22,398 nt of DNA from Microcystis sp. T1-4. GTDB taxonomy: Bacteria; Cyanobacteriota; Cyanobacteriia; Cyanobacteriales; Microcystaceae. A program made the translations under genes and the position numbers. Below the pieces are notes generated by a model. It saw only the letters and a program-made list of their open reading frames with translations, searched no databases and was not told the origin of the DNA. Of the stretch, positions 21,732 to 22,398 are shown in pieces. Positions within the stretch are counted from its first letter, which is position 1. The number at the start of each line of letters is the position of its first letter. The stretch is from assembly GCF_000297435.1 (NCBI RefSeq), contig NZ_CAIP01000132.1, forward strand, positions 1 through 22,398, in the 5' to 3' direction.

Positions 21732-22224
21732 TCTCTCGGGGAGTCAGTATTCAGGAGTCGAGAGATAGGGTGATAGGGATTTACGGGGTTTAGGGAAATT
21801 TCAGCCAAATGCTCCACTACCCCACACCCTGCCACCACCGAAAAGCTTTTTGCCGCAAACCCTAAATAAGGTTCTTCGGTTTGTGTTATGCAATGGACGG
21901 AGGTTATAAGGGATGAAACTCTTATAGAGAAAGGCATTTGGCGATTTTTATCAATTGTTTTCGATCTAGAGCGAACTAATCAATTAAATCTCTTGCCAGA
22001 TAAGAATTTAGTCGATTTATGCCACCCTATCGAACTATACTAAGTAACGAAGAACCATACTTGTCAATGTAAAGTTTTATTACAGGATTCAACGTTTCTG
22101 ACCCTGATGTTCTCTATTCTCTGGTTACTCATCGGAAATTTTGGGTCTGAAACCCCGCCGTTCTACGACGGCTTTGCTGTTAAATATGAGCATCGTTTAC
22201 GAAATATATGCTAAAATGTGAGGT
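21732..22224. other. Gene-free region before the TnpB gene
   Basis: 493 bases with no convincing gene. It includes a GGGTGATAGGG-type G-rich stretch, the solo end TTTTTGCCGCAAACCCTAA (about 21849-21867), and AT-rich sequence. The minus-strand frame across 21728-21937 is made from this repeat. The left flank of the transposon lies at the right end. Confidence 0.6.
22157..22172. other. Hairpin in the left flank of the TnpB element
   Basis: GCCGT-TCTACG-ACGGC forms a perfect 5-bp stem with a 6-base loop, 53 bp upstream of the transposase-like ATG. IS200/IS605 elements carry subterminal hairpins recognised during transposition. Whether this is that hairpin or part of an RNA is not proven. Confidence 0.5.
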
Positions 22225-22398
22225 ATGGAAAAAGCCTATTCTTACCGATTTTACCCAACACCCGAACAAGAGTCGCTATTGCGGCGCACATTGGGCTGTG
22301 TAAGATTAGTTTACAATAAGGCTCTCCATCTCAGAACACAAGCATGGTACGAAAGACAAGAAAGAGTAGGATATACTGAAACTTCTTCAATGCTAACC
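22225..22398 (+). CDS. tnpB: TnpB (IS200/IS605 OrfB), 5' part only
   Basis: The first 58 codons of a TnpB-family protein, cut by the window end. The start MEKAYSYRFYPTPEQESLLRR, followed by LGCVRLVYNKALHLR, is the conserved N-terminal signature of TnpB/OrfB, the RNA-guided nuclease of IS200/IS605 and IS1341-type elements. The catalytic RuvC-like residues and zinc ribbon would lie beyond the window. No TnpA (Y1 transposase) is visible on the left side, so this could be a TnpB-only (IS1341-like) element unless tnpA lies to the right. A -10-like TGCTAAAAT is close to the ATG. Confidence 0.9.
   Translation, partial: MEKAYSYRFYPTPEQESLLRRTLGCVRLVYNKALHLRTQAWYERQERVGYTETSSMLT

Noticed and set aside
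21728..21937. A 69-codon minus-strand frame after the RNase gene
   Set aside because: It is the translation of a dispersed repeat end (GFAAKSFSVV) and has no gene-like features.

Overview
The window looks like a piece of a cyanobacterial chromosome, most likely Microcystis (M. aeruginosa-like). The basis is a cyanobacterial GH-type pilin, DUF4330, an S41 carboxyl-terminal protease and biosynthetic arginine decarboxylase; eight perfect HIP1 octamers (GCGATCGC), far above chance; and a very high density of short heptamer repeats, small palindromic elements and MITE-like sequences between genes. The species is inferred from gene and repeat style, not from a search. I see no rRNA, tRNA or CRISPR array.

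Layout. 1-1.9 kb: a GH-type pilin gene (-), with a G-rich tract upstream, then two near-identical coiled-coil/membrane-anchor genes in tandem (-) that differ by whole coiled-coil units. 1.9-5.2 kb: an M48 membrane metalloprotease (-), then rpmF and a small sulfite-oxidase-fold molybdoprotein (+). 5.3-8.1 kb: a two-gene cassette (-) of a P-loop NTPase followed 10 nt later by a TPR protein whose N-terminal part looks like a nucleotide-binding fold without a P-loop. 8.1-9.5 kb: a 145-bp inverted-repeat element, bolA and a secreted or anchored helical protein (-). 9.5-10.2 kb: a Uma2-family nuclease (+). 10.3-11.4 kb: one glycine-rich membrane protein gene (-) cut in two by a 101-bp MITE-like insertion with TA target duplication; removing it restores a 337-codon frame exactly. 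11.5-14.2 kb: a second copy of the 145-bp element, folD (-), then an OB-like lipoprotein, a four-helix-bundle (IVP-type) protein and a NUDIX hydrolase (+). 14.3-15.6 kb: CtpB-like protease (+). 15.65-16.02 kb: a nest of palindromic repeats. 16.0-17.3 kb: recR (with no usual start codon for its conserved N-terminus) and a DUF4330 protein (-). 17.6-21.7 kb: speA and an RNase II-family exoribonuclease (+). 22.2 kb to the end: the 5' part of a TnpB (IS200/IS605) gene entering from the right.

Most genes are single-gene housekeeping units separated by repeats, and little operon logic is visible except for the NTPase-TPR pair. The most distinctive features are (i) the NTPase/pseudo-NTPase-TPR pair, a candidate signalling or conflict module; (ii) the precisely reconstructable MITE disruption; (iii) heptamer repeats that sit on gene boundaries and supply stop codons, C-terminal residues or start contexts; and (iv) the paired coiled-coil genes that differ by heptad and hendecad modules.
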